Below, one piece after another: positions 38,901-50,316 of a stretch of DNA of 64,000 nucleotides. Position 1 is the stretch's first letter, and each line of letters starts with the position of its first letter. A model generated the notes under the pieces. The model was not told the origin of the DNA and made no database searches. It saw nothing but the letters and a program-made list of their open reading frames with translations. This DNA comes from Episyrphus balteatus. Taxonomy: Eukaryota > Arthropoda > Insecta > Diptera > Syrphidae. Location: contig NC_079137.1 in the NCBI RefSeq assembly GCF_945859705.1, forward strand, positions 29,445,322 through 29,509,321. Direction: 5' to 3'. Made by a program: the position numbers and the translations under genes.

Positions 38901-40573
38901 TGAATCCTGGATAGTAAAAATAAATTAAATTAATTGGTCCTATTGCTTTGTCCACATGATATGAGAGTTCTTTTTAGTTTATAAATTATTTTTGCAACAA
39001 ATTATCTGTGGATACTCGTTTCATTTTGTTTCATAATAATTCAGTCATCAAAAGTTGAATATAGTAAAAAGTTTATATCAGTAAAGAAAATAAAAAATTC
39101 CGCCAACTTTCCGCCAATTTGTTTTATGATTGGTTTTCTGCATGGGTTAGTGGTTAAAAACTATTTAACTCATTTTTGCTTAATCGCTCCAAAGTCTTAG
39201 CATCCCATACCTATGTTAAATTTTGACATTTATTGAATAGTCAACAAAGGTGAACGGTGTAATTTTTTAGTCAGTTATAAATTTGTTTTAATTATTTTGT
39301 TTGTGTCCTAACTGTGGTTCGCTGTGGCGTATGCGTAACTTTTTATATTGAAAATTTTTTTGTAAAAAATGTCAAATATGGTAACTAATTTTTGTATTTA
39401 TTAATTAATTACACTTTTTAAGAACCTTTTTCATTTAAAAACACCAACCTTTTTGGGTCAAATACCTCTATGTGCGACGCTACTTGCTTCAATTTTTTTT
39501 TTAATTTTCAGTTATTTAAAAAATCATCAATGAGACATTTTGTAAATACGCAAATTTTGTTAATGTTAAACCATTAAAGCAAGTACAGGCAACCTAGTCG
39601 TTCATTTTAATTATTTAGTGTACTGCAATTTGAATTTCGATTCCAAAATAAAGTTTTATTTAGCTAGTATTTTTTGTGAAATGCTTTATTGCATGAAGGG
39701 TGCCAATAATTTGTACAAAAATCGGGGGTGCCAACCATTGTACCCCTTACCCCTTACGCTATTTAATTTTCAATTATTAAAGTTAATTTTCCAAAAACAA
39801 AATGTGTTTGTATCAACATATCTTTAATTTTAAAGATTAATATTTGAAAGAATTGAATTCGCAAATCGCAATCAGTAATAAATTTATAAATAGCATTAAT
39901 TTTAGAAACTTTTTCACTGTCGTTGCCTGTAAGTTATTTAATAGTTTGCCATTTAATGTTAGATTACAATTACTTTTGATCATGTTGAAATAAAAAATCT
40001 GCTCACATTCATATCTTAACTTGTATGTTTTTGTTTTCATTTTGTTCAATGAATTATTTGTAACTTTCAAAACTTAAAATTAAAATAAAATAAAATGTCA
40101 CCCCACATTAAGGATTAAACTATGAATTTAAATTTCGTTAAGATAAATTAAATATCTATTAAATTACGTTAATCCTATATTTGAAATACTTAATTGAAGT
40201 GATATAAAAACTATGTATTTAAATATGAATACATACATATGTATATCACTACTTATTCCTAATTTATGTATATATCTTAAGATTTTTTGTAAATTTTGAA
40301 TAATGAATTTTGAATAATGAAATAAAAAAAAAAAAGCTAAAAGAAAAGCCCGATTTTATTCAAAAAAGTATTGAAATATTTAAGTATGATAAAAATCATT
40401 TTTTTTTTAAATACAATTCAGTTTAATTTCAAAAATTAATAAAATGTATCTTTCTGGCATTTTTCATTTCCATTAATTATTTTATTTAATAATAAATATT
40501 AATTATATTGAACCTACCTACTTTTTTTATTTGTTTTGTATACTAATATAATTTATGTATATAGTTCTGTCTC
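35951..40573. other. Drep intron, no gene seen
   Basis: AT-rich, with a dispersed-motif copy at 39319-39340. Frames at 36276-36476 and 38116-38367 are unsupported. Confidence 0.6.
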
Positions 40574-41190
40574 AATTGAATCATTTATTTGCAAAACATG
40601 ATAAGTCCACTTTTTTTCAAAATTCGTTTTTTTGACTAAATTTGTACTCCAGGGATAACCACGTCTGTCTTTAAAATATGAAGTATCTACTCCATCTATA
40701 TCCGATTTAACAGCTACGCGAAATATTTTTTTAGTATCAAAAACAGAATAAGTCCCGGACTTATCATCTTTTGAAAATAAACTACAGCTTCTTTTTGTGT
40801 AAATGGTATATTAGATTAATGGCTGAAAATCTTAAGTTTAAAGCTACTTTAAAGTTAAATAAGCAGTCCGGACATTGTATTTTATTCTCAAATACAATTG
40901 TTTGATAGATTGGAGCTAAAAGCAAAATTGCATATCCATTTAAAAACTAATTTCACATCCGTTTATTTTCAAAGTATGATAAGTCCAAAAGCGTTTTTAT
41001 TTTTTATCTTTTGAGCTATCGATCCAAAAATTAAAAACGAAACGGTATTTTGTAGCTAGGCAAGAGTTCTACAGAATATATTTTTTATAAATTTTTCTAC
41101 GCATATTAAAAGAAAATAGAACGTTTTTTTCTTCTCCTGAAAATTTTAAAATCATGGACTTATCATGTTTTGCAAATAAATGATTCAATT
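40574..41190. mobile_element. Fold-back element with TGATAAGTCC repeats
   Basis: A perfect 36-bp inverted repeat (AATTGAATCATTTATTTGCA… at 40574-40609, mirrored at 41155-41190). TGATAAGTCC occurs twice in each orientation (near 40599, 40752 reverse, 40977, 41155 reverse), dividing it into sub-repeats. Confidence 0.75.
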
Positions 41191-41319
41191 AAAAGAGCTT
41201 AGATATAAGCGGCAAACGGCTTGTGAGCCATACTTTTAATTTTCTTATTTAATTAGGTAGGTGTCAGTTTGTATCTTTTTTGAGGAAAAAAAAAAGAATA
41301 ATAATGAGAGTAGGTAACG

Positions 41320-41682
41320 TTGACCTTTTCTGAAATGTTTTATTTATTTTTCAATATGTTCGTTTTCCATAGAATTCATAACATTCTTAAGGCCAGACCA
41401 AAATTCATAAAAACTATAAAATCGATTCGAGCGTTAAAAATAATCGTCCTTTTAATAAATGATAAGGTTCAAGTGACTTCTTCTCAAAAATGTGTTTTAC
41501 CTCAGTTAGACCAGTGGGATCATCACTTAAATGCTGTCGTACACTTCTTAGAGACTTTCCCAGAGATTATTTTGCAAGAATATTCAGTTTTTAAGTTCGA
41601 AACACCCTACTTTGAGCTAATTTTAAAATATTTAAAGAAGTCTAGCTATTCCTTACCTACATTGATACGAAGCCGAGGGTAG
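41320..41682 (+). other. Unassigned 120-codon ORF
   Basis: The second half (VQVTSSQKCVLPQLDQWDHH, then LNAVVHFLETFPEII) looks more protein-like than random AT-rich frames, but it matches no family I know. It lies just upstream of Drep exon 1, on the opposite strand, and beside the fold-back at 40574-41190. It could be a transposase fragment or chance. Confidence 0.2.
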
Positions 41683-42245
41683 TTTTGGCAAGTTATGAAA
41701 AAGTATAGGTATTAGCTCTCTACAATTTACATTCTTTTTGGTAAAACCAACTCAACTAACAAAAATGTTTGTGGTCACAAAAATAAAACTTTAAATTTGT
41801 CTTTTTTGGAAGTTCTTTAAAAGTAAGAACATTCAAAGTTAAAACAAAAATATAAAATGGAAATATTTTCGACCACATTATTAAATTTTACCTTCTTTTA
41901 AATTTCAAAACAAACTTCCAAAAAAAATATCTTCCCTGTCACAATGTTTAGATGATATCTACCAGATAGTGCGACGAAAGCGAAGCAAAGTTGAATGTTT
42001 TCCCGCTCTTAAATTCAAGAACAATGCACAACGCACAAGCATAAATATTCATTTGCAAAACGAAGAGCGAACATCTGTCAGGGTTCAGGGAGTGTTAAGC
42101 GCAAATAACAAAAAAAAAAAAAAAACCAACAGAGAGAAAAAATCTAGCACGACGCCCAAATTCCCATTTTTGTTGTGAAACCTCGTTTCGTTTGACCCCA
42201 AAACTAACGCAAAAAAAATGAAATCTGTAAACCAGAAAAACTTAC

Positions 42246-42275
42246 TTTGAATGGCTTTTTGTTATCAGCATCCAT
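42246..42275 (-). CDS. Drep2: Drep (CIDE-N protein), first coding exon
   Basis: A 30-nt coding exon: ATG in a favourable context (acgaaATGG), reading MDADNKKPFK, then a consensus donor GTAAGT at 42245-42240. The reading frame ends in phase 0. The next CIDE-N exon on the same strand (9541-9756) opens in phase 0 with IKDITRNIKK, and CIDE-N domains typically begin K-P-F-K-x-x-D, so the join reconstitutes the expected domain start. The exon is too short for ordinary ORF detection. It supplies the first beta strand of the domain. The intron that follows would be about 32.5 kb. The assignment rests on splice sites, phase and family knowledge; transcript data would settle it. Confidence 0.78.
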
Positions 42276-42480
42276 TTCGTTAGTAATTCTGATGAATTTA
42301 TTCGTTAAACTTCACTAAAAACTTCACAAACCACAACTTTTTCAGTTGTCACAACTTTATTCTTCTGTCAAATTTGACAATTCTCGGTTTTGTTATCTCT
42401 TTGTTTCTTCTGTTGTTCACAAATACACACACTTTTTGTTGTTGGCAACAATACAACACGAGGTATAGAAAAAGAACTGC

Positions 42481-42578
42481 ACTCACCAGTCAAATCTCTA
42501 TCTCCGGTAACACACCCGAATATTCCGCCGGTTGAATATCGAATGAATCCAGAACAACTCGTGCAATGGCTATATAAA
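42481..42578 (-). promoter_or_regulatory. Candidate core promoter and non-coding exon 1 of Drep
   Basis: On the minus strand there is a TATATA box (42576-42571), an initiator-like TCATTC about 27 bp downstream (42546-42541), and a strong donor GTGAGT at 42486-42481. This would define a non-coding exon of about 59 nt. A possible acceptor (caaatttgacag, AG at 42366-42365) would join it to the exon carrying the ATG at 42275. The TATA is also a good plus-strand match (TATATAAA), so plus-strand transcription is not excluded. Confidence 0.4.
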
Positions 42579-42599
42579 TTGCAACGTTCAAGCTTTTTC

Positions 42600-45004
42600 C
42601 AGACTAAATTATGAGCTGAGCTTTCAAACTTTAACACAAAAAGAACTTTCGAAGAGAATTAAAGTACAACTCTATATTAATATTAAAGAGAATTTTCAGT
42701 ATACACATTGAAATCGCACTTTATGTACTAACTTTTGTTGGTGACAAAAATATGGGTGTTAAACCTGCGGGGAAGTTCCGAGATCAAAAAAAAAAAAAAA
42801 AATATTATTGTCATGGGTGTAAGAGTGTTTTTGTCTCCTCTACCTGCTCCTTGGTTTTGTCCTCGTCTTGGTCCAAAACTAAAATCAATGAAATTCCTTT
42901 AAAGTTGGGTTGTGATGTACAATTTTTGTTTGCTTCTTTTGCTTTAAGAACATAATACCTCTACATACATTCCAACATTTGGGGCAAGAGTTCGCCGCCC
43001 GTGGTGGTGAACATTCGTCGAATGTGAATTTATCTGTCTGCAACCACTTCACAATCATGAAACAAACGATATTTGTTTTTGTGTTGTTGAAACGGTTTAA
43101 TCCATTTTAGTGTCCCTTTGAATGGGGAATTAAGTTAAAGGGAATGACCTAACTATTGTCCCGAAAATGGGAGGATGGGCGATTTGAGGCGAAAAAGTTT
43201 CAATTCGATTTCTGTGTTTTATTTTAAATCAAAGAAGTCATAGAAGAGGATACTTAAGCTGGTTCAAGTTCTTTTTGGTGGGTGGGGGGAGGATGAAGAA
43301 GAGGGAGGTTAGAGTAGTTGTGTTGTCTTTTCTTTTTTTGCCCTGCTTCTGGTTGTCTTTATCCCTTTTTGATGACGATAAGCTATTTGGAAGGCATTAC
43401 ATTGAACTGGGAAAGTTGGGGGGACATACAAGAAGAGTAGGTACTTGGATTAACTAACATTTTTTGTATGATTGCATGAACTGAAGTTGCTGCAAGTGGA
43501 TTTTGAATGACAGTTTCTGCAACGTCAGATTTGAAATTATGTTTTCAAGTCTTTTAAGCAATAAAATGCAATTTCAATTTCATTTAACTACTTGTTGTTT
43601 TAGTATCCTTGAATTTAAATCTTTTATAAGAGGTTAATCTTTGGAAAAAAATGACCATCAACGGACATAATCGACTTGGCAAATGATTTCATGAATAAGA
43701 TGCACTGAGGAAGAGGAAAGAAATAAGACAGAAATAAATGTACCTAGGTATTTTTTAAGTTTTATTTGAACGATAACGATTTTATGTAGGTATATTATTT
43801 CACACATTTTACTTTTTAAAAGTGTATGTAATCATAACCAAAAAAGAAAAAAAACTTTACTTATTTTTCATTTTTGCAAATTTCGGAAAGCTTTTTTGCA
43901 AAGTTTTCGAGCACCAAAAGAATATATTGGTACTTTGGCTTTATTTTTTAGATATAAATATTATCCTTTGTAACTTTTTTTTGAACAAAGTTGATATCTT
44001 CTACCGCAATCCTGCACAGAAGCAATCCTGCTTGGAATTGATGCCAAAACTAGAGAATCTTTGCTGTTGCCTCTGTATAATACGTACTCGTTAAAGTCTA
44101 TAAACTAATTCATACTACTTCTTCCTTTTCTCGGAGCTGTTATGATCTCGATGTCGAGGGAATCATAACTGTCTCACGTATTTGCTTCACACTAATGATC
44201 TGCCTATGGGTTCGCCGTTCGCCGGTTTGACCTCAGGAATCGGTGACAAGTCTCCCGGTTTTGTATTGTTCCATTTCTGAGGCCAATTGAATACTTCATG
44301 TTGAAACGTTAATACTTCAATTTCAAATCCGATTCAAGACTGCGTAAGTAGTCTTTTTAAAACTTTTCTAAACAGGGCCCCAAAAACAAAAACTACTAGA
44401 GACATAAAGACATAATGTAAAATGAGAAGGACTGTCAATTTATATTCTGTAATCTTTCTTTTCATCTGCACAAGAAAATAAACAGGATGTGTTCCTACTA
44501 TTTCATGGGTCACAAACTTATTATATCCAACAAGCTTTTTTACCGTTCCTTACTTTGACGCACACTGTGGCGGAATCAAAATGTTTCACTCTCAAAAAAT
44601 GTAGCTTGATAATTGGTTGCGCAAAATTAAATTTTGTTACTCGTACAATTATAATAATATATAAATATATAATTTTTAAGTTGAAAGTTTAAATTTGAGA
44701 AGGTCACCTGCGATTTTCTCAAGCCACAGAGACATTTTCAAAAATATACTTTTTTTTAATTTTTTTTTTGTCAGTATTAGCGTTTCAAAACATACCTTTT
44801 ATCGCAAACCCAAATTTTTAAGCTAGAACGCTTTAAAATATTCAAGGTTCTGTTTAAAAAGTCAGCCCAAAGCTGTAAAAAAAAGTTTCAAAAAAGTCTT
44901 TAATATTTAAACTTTACTCCATTGGTACACGATATATATAATAACTGACCGATAGGAGCTACAAAATGTTGGCTAAGGTTTACAAAAAAAAACATAAAAA
45001 GAAA
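42600..45004. other. Intergenic, no gene seen
   Basis: Upstream of Drep. Contains a G/A-rich patch near 43280 and a more complex patch near 44130-44290 that looks like old mobile DNA but gives no readable frame. Confidence 0.6.
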
Positions 45005-45358
45005 AGGGCCCCAAATTTAGTCTTGCCCAGGGGCCCCAGCAGCTCAATGTGCGCCTCTGGCCTGAGTGGATCAGAAAATGGACAGCGTATGTATTCTGTC
45101 TTTTTCGCGCTTATACGGCACTTTGCCTCTAAGCAAGTAATAAAGAAAAGGGACTCAAGGCGAGGCGCTTCCCTGGTGTACTGTGATTTCGAATTCTTCG
45201 GTGAATCCAGCCGCACATTTTTCTTAAGTAACTGCTCCATCATACATGTCCATAATCATCCGCACATAGGTTTCCGGATCTCCTAGTTTCCTGAGGGGAA
45301 CCCATATCAGATCTCGTGGTTGTCGATCGAATGCTTTTACAGAAGCGATACATGCTAC
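45005..45358 (-). pseudogene. RTE-like reverse transcriptase relic with deleted core
   Basis: Minus-strand translation gives reverse-transcriptase pieces broken by stops and frameshifts: VKAFDRQPRDLIW, then RKLGDPETYVRMIMDMYDG, CAAGFTEEFEITV, HQGSA, then SPFLF (one frameshift), then directly LEAKCRISAKKTEYIRC and FSDPLRPEAHIELLG. In intact RTE-type elements about 60 residues carrying the catalytic (Y/F)xDD lie between SPFLF and the LEA...KTEY part, so this copy has lost its active site. The first catalytic Asp is also replaced. The higher G+C than its surroundings marks the relic. It is not a functional gene. Confidence 0.8.
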
Positions 45359-45463
45359 CTATTACCAAACTTAAAAGTTTGCCTTTTTTTTGGTGCTGGA
45401 TGGGATTATTGGGGGTGTTAAAAAAGTAATTTTTCTTACCTGTAGTTTAAAGTACAGCAGCTT

Positions 45464-45974
45464 ACCATATTATTAGGCCCAAGTAAAAAAACAAGACAAT
45501 TTTTTGGTTCATGTTGCTGAATATTTTAAGTTTTTGTCGAAATATCTAAAAAAAATGTTTGTCTCATTTTCTTACACTACTTATCATGTAGTTACGGATT
45601 GACTTAAAAAGAGTTAAAGAATTTATAAATTTTGATAAAAAAATAACGTGTAAAAGGGAATAAGCTCTAAAAGACTTTTTCTAAGGAATTCATGGCCGGA
45701 GAATTTCCAGACCGGTCCAATACTTTAATTTTTATAATAACGTGACATTCTTTACTTTATGGCAAGGACCCCATTATTCACAAATATAGAATCTTTGAGC
45801 TTCGAGTTTTTTCCGAAATCATAGAATCAAAACGAAAACTCTTTAAGAGCTAAATTCCTTTTGCACGTTATTTTTTATAAAATTTATGAATTCTTTAACT
45901 TTTTTTTAAATTAAATATTCTTTAACATGATCCAAAAAAATTGTATTTTTTTCGCTTGGGCCTAATAATATGGC
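45464..45974. mobile_element. Fold-back element with CCATATTATTAGGCCCAAG ends
   Basis: The 19-bp terminal repeat is exact. The inner arms also pair (AGTTAAAGAATTTATAAATT, then AAAAATAACGTG, near 45615-45655, mirrored near 45865-45905). No coding capacity. Confidence 0.82.
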
Positions 45975-46735
45975 AAGGTACCTACTACCTACTGTACCTA
46001 CATAATAAGAAATGATGTTCTGTTATTTCCGTTGTGCCTGAAAATATGTGTTTTATTTTATTCAAAATAAATATACGATGATAAGTGTAAGCTTACGAAT
46101 AAAACTTTAGATTTAATAGCATCATATTCGAAATCTATTCATTTTTTTAATTGAATTTTCTTGTCCTGACTTTCTTTGTTTCCAAAATTAGTTAGGTATA
46201 TAAACTTTTTTTTTAGGCAAGAATTAAATATAGGCCTCAATTAGTATTGTCTATATATCTGCTTATATCCTATTTTCACTAGCTCATTAGCTAACAGTTT
46301 TACTGCCAATAACAGAGATGCATGTTATGCCTTCAGACACGTACACTTAGTTTACTCAGTATTCTTTTCATGTATGCAATAAAATCTTCTTAGTTGTTAC
46401 ATAAATCTAAAATATGTATGAAGGAAAACCCTGCTTTTATGTTTTAATTCAATTGTTAAGCACACTCTCTCTAGCAGGCAGCCCTATGAAGAAGTACCCA
46501 ACTACTCTTGGGCTTACGATAAGAATACATTTCATTATTCTCTATACATTTGAGAAAACATTTAACTCTTTTATAGTCTGTACAATAAGATTTAACCAAA
46601 ACTCATTCAACCAAAAACACGTTCTATTCTTTCCGCCCCCTCAATTATCCTTCTCTTCTTCTTTTATTTCTTTAAAGAATAATATGTGTGCTCATCGACA
46701 CTAAAGGACATTGCTTCCACATGCTCGCGTTCATA

Positions 46736-46960
46736 TTAAAACGTGCCCGACTCCAAGTTCCAAGAACCGTCTTGGGTAAATGGCCCTTTTATCAATGGCT
46801 GTACAACATTTCGTCCTAGCTGGTTAATTGCCAAAGGATCTTTTTTCAATTTGCAACACAAAACCTCGGTGAAGCCCACTATGTATATACATATATGGAA
46901 TGGGGAAAATATTTTCTGAATGGATGCCAAAGTCCTTTGCACTTTACCAAAAGTTTTTTT
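46736..46960 (-). other. Unassigned open reading frame, possible 3' coding exon
   Basis: The last ~45 codons read like protein (GFTEVLCCKLKKDPLAINQL, then GRNVVQPLIKGPFTQDGSWN, then LESGTF and stop), with balanced composition unlike the AT-rich shadow frames nearby. I do not recognise the family. No convincing acceptor was found; a weak one (atacatag) precedes TGGGCTTC. It could be a 3'-terminal exon, a mobile-element fragment or chance. Confidence 0.25.
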
Positions 46961-47128
46961 TTTTTTTTGGGGATAGAAAATTCTAAAAGTGGGTGTGGTT
47001 GTTTTTTTGCACTGTTCCTTCTTTTCAAAATGCAAAAAACTTCAATCTCGAAACTCCCTTTGAAAGTTAATCCTTTTGCCAGATAACCTACAAAAATCTC
47101 TTTATAAAAATATTCTTTTGTCTCTTAC

Positions 47129-47160
47129 CGTGTGTGTGTGTATGTGTGTATGTGTGTGTT
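47129..47160. repeat. (GT)n/(GTGTAT) microsatellite
   Basis: tgtgtgtgtgtatgtgtgtatgtgtgtgtt-type tract. Confidence 0.8.
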
Positions 47161-49186
47161 ATTATTTTTTTTTATTTGAAGAAAAAAAAAATTGCCAAGG
47201 ATAGAGCATAACGCAAAGGAACTTCTTCATACTGCAAACATGAAGAAAAAAAATGTTTGCATTTCAAAAGTAAACACAGATTACAGTTATGCTGACTAAA
47301 CATTCACGCACACTAACGAAAAACATGACGACACACAAGCGTATCCTTAAAAAAATGTAAAACTAGGTCAAATTGCATCGCTTCTTTAGAGGGATGAACA
47401 AAGGCGGACGCGGAGAAGCAGGGGGATGTTATGAACATCGAGTTCATTCTCTATGGGCCGGAAAGAAATACGTAACTAGCTTCGTCCTAGTGACGTAGTC
47501 ATTCGCTCGATTTGGGTGCAACACACTGTTCACCGTGTAAATCGTCAATGTAAACGATTATTTTCTCGAGTACATAATATGGTGTTCGGTCGTTCACCCA
47601 AAACTAAAGCTCTATGACGCTCTCTTTATCGTGCCATAACTATAAAGACTGATAACAAGGACTCTGGGAAATAACGACGGCCAACACCCTTATGGAAAGG
47701 AGTTGGGGCTATATGGTACAAAAATCCGATTTCGCACCTTTATTGCAAAGCTTTGGGATATAGGTTTGAATATGTTCCTCACACTAAGTTTAGTTTATTT
47801 AAGTCCTAAAATTCTTCGTGAGACGAAATCTAGCATTCACATTTTGTGGAGCAAGTGCTTTAAATAGAATTGGCGGATTCTATTTATAAATTGAGAAATT
47901 TAAATTATTGAAATCTCTACTATTGTCTCCCTCCTTCTCCAATCCACAACATTGGGTGTTTTGTCTACTATACACAAGTGTGATAGAATACTTGAAGAGA
48001 GAATATCAGAGTACCAATTGACCAAAGTTTGTATTTTTAAGAGTTCGTCTCGATAGTTATTTCAATCCGAAAAAGGACTCATACTCATCTCACACGTAAA
48101 GTGTTAAGAAAAGAGAACCCTGAAAGCTTTTTCAAAAAAAAAAAATAATTAACAAAGCTCCGTTCTAACAATGGCAACTGTATTTTTAAAGCTTGCAAAT
48201 TTGACAGTATATATTTGACTCGATTTTATTTCTCCTCCTTTCATGGTCTTCAGGCAATGCGCAGAGCCAAAGGGTTTAAATTTTCAAGAATTTTTTGGGG
48301 GGATATGGGGTGTATGCGTACTTTTTTTTTAATGTATATTTTTACAATATTTTAGTGTGTTTTTGTACTTAAAGAAGAGACTCTTGACTTCATTTGTTCT
48401 TATGTTCTGAATTATTGGACATGTATGCATAACTTGGACAAGCCTTCGATTTAAAAGAAGGGGGTAAAGGGGAGGTAAAGGAAACACGGGATCAAACCAA
48501 TCTACCTTTTGTTTCTTCCTGGTGAGCAAAATTGAGAGCTATTGCCATAAACTGTTACCAAAACAGTGCAAAAAAATTATATTTGGTAAGGGAAACAATT
48601 TAAAATTTTAAGAAAGATTATGATAAAAATGGTAGGTACTTACATAAAAAAAAATTATATAATGTATGTACAGCCGATCCCTAGGTATTTGATTTTTTTC
48701 GAAAATTGATGAAGACATCCGCTCATCAATCATCTACAAATAAATAAAAAAAAAGTCCTCTATTTTTTCAGATTTTTATCTGAACCCCTTACTCCCCCTG
48801 TAGAAAAGTGAAATCCTTGTACGTAGACTTTGCGTCTGATTTTTTTTTTAGTTTACATATATCTGCTTTACGGCTTAGTTGATTTTGTTCTAATTTCGCA
48901 CAATTATACTAAAAATTATCCTTAGTAATATTGCATTCCAAGATATTATTAAAAAATATTCTTGAATCACAAAAAAATTAAAAAATAAATCATTTTTGTT
49001 AGTACCTATTACGCTTTTGCAAAATTTCACCAACACTTTTATATGCAATGTTGAAATAATGTTGCGTACTAAAAATTTTCATAATTGTTTTAATTTCCTT
49101 GCAAATGGCACAACTAAAAAGATATAAATAAGTATTAAAAGTAATTACATAATTATTTATTAAAAATAACTTAAAACCTTAAAACT

Positions 49187-49319
49187 GGGGTCGAATTAAA
49201 GCATACGATTACGATCATTCGTTAACGTTTTTAATATTTGTGTCTCTATTTAATTAGTAGAAAAAGATAGGGACACATAGCAACCATACGATAACGAACG
49301 TATGCCGTAATTCAACCCC
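49187..49319. mobile_element. 133-bp MITE with GGGGTCGAATT ends
   Basis: GGGGTCGAATTAAAGCATACG-type left end mirrored by CGTATGCCGTAATTCAACCCC-type right end; CGTTAACG/CGTTATCG block inside. A similar GGGGTCGAAT end occurs near 17222. Confidence 0.7.
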
Positions 49320-49395
49320 TGAACTTATTCCCCATTTTCGAAAACCTAAATTTTGAAAAAAAATATTTCAAAAAAATTATGACAAACATTTTTTT

Positions 49396-49587
49396 TCAAA
49401 TTACCAACCTCTTAAAAATAAAAATAGAACAACGATAGAACAACGTGAGATATGAGACGTTACGGTGGTGCTCGAGAGACGTAATTGTATCAGTTAGTGA
49501 TCTATCACCTATCATTCTTATAGCTCTATTTTGTATTCTATCCAAGAAACTCAACGAGGTTAGTGGAGCACCTGCCCATTCATACAT
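49396..49587 (-). pseudogene. Jockey/CR1-like reverse transcriptase C-terminal relic
   Basis: The minus-strand frame reads YEWAGAPLTSLSFLDRIQNR, then AIRMIGDRSLTDTITSLEHH, then RNVSYLTLFYRC. This is the conserved segment after the reverse transcriptase in Jockey/CR1-group LINEs (…APKSSLxLLDRIQxRAIxLIGD…LxxLxHRRxVxxLxLFYR). Only about 63 codons survive; no upstream RT core is visible. Confidence 0.75.
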
Positions 49588-49820
49588 ATGTGGGAGTTAA
49601 ACTCGAGCTTTGATCGAATATAAGCCTTATAAATAACTGCTAGATCAGACTAGGAGAAAAATTTCTTGCATCTTCGGAGGTATTTTTTTCGAAATTATAA
49701 ATTAAAAAGGTCACTGTGGTGTATGCGTACTATTTTTTTTTTTTTTTTTTTTTTGTGAGGTTCATACAAAATAATGCTTCTATAATTTTTAATCTAAGAT
49801 AGTTGGATAGCTAAAATAAA

Positions 49821-50110
49821 AGTTGGGCTATCCTGGACTAACCTTGGGCAAACAAAACACGGTTTTAAACTAACGATTTGTTCACAGAAAAAAAAAAATC
49901 ACAACTTTTTCGGTTTCTGATATGAAAAAAAGTTTTTTGTTGTATCTTTTGAACAAATAGTCATATAAAGACAAAAAAAGTTAGGATATCCTGGACTAAC
50001 GTTGGGCAAACGAACCACAGTGCAAAACCAACAATTTTTAGCTGAATAAGCTAGCGAAAAAAATCTTGTGCTCTCCTGGACTAACCTTGGGCAATCAAAC
50101 CGGGTTTGAA
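49821..50110. repeat. Three direct copies of TCCTGGACTAACCTTGGGCAA
   Basis: TCCTGGACTAAC(C/G)TTGGGC followed by AA(A/T)C occurs near 49831, 49989 and 50074, each in a GTTGGGCTA- or GTTAGGATA-like left context and followed by A-rich sequence. Spacing is 158 and 85 bp. Confidence 0.75.
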
Positions 50111-50316
50111 AAAAAAAAATTATTATTTGGGGGTTCACAGAGTCTAACTTTTCTATTTTTGCTATATCGCCAGTACCGTTAGTTTTGATCCTATTATAAG
50201 CTATTGTAAAAATTTAAATAAAATAAATCTTAATCTTATCTAATCCAAACTTATAATCTGAGCGTGATAAGAAAAATAAATACACTTTATATGATTTAAA
50301 CATATGTGCAATTAAT

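Larger units (their letters stand above)
45975..49186. other. Intergenic, one unassigned frame
   Basis: Holds the unassigned frame near 46.8 kb, the GT microsatellite and a G+C-richer patch at 47370-47700 with no open frame. G-gamma-1 5' exons could lie here but I could not identify any. Confidence 0.5.
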
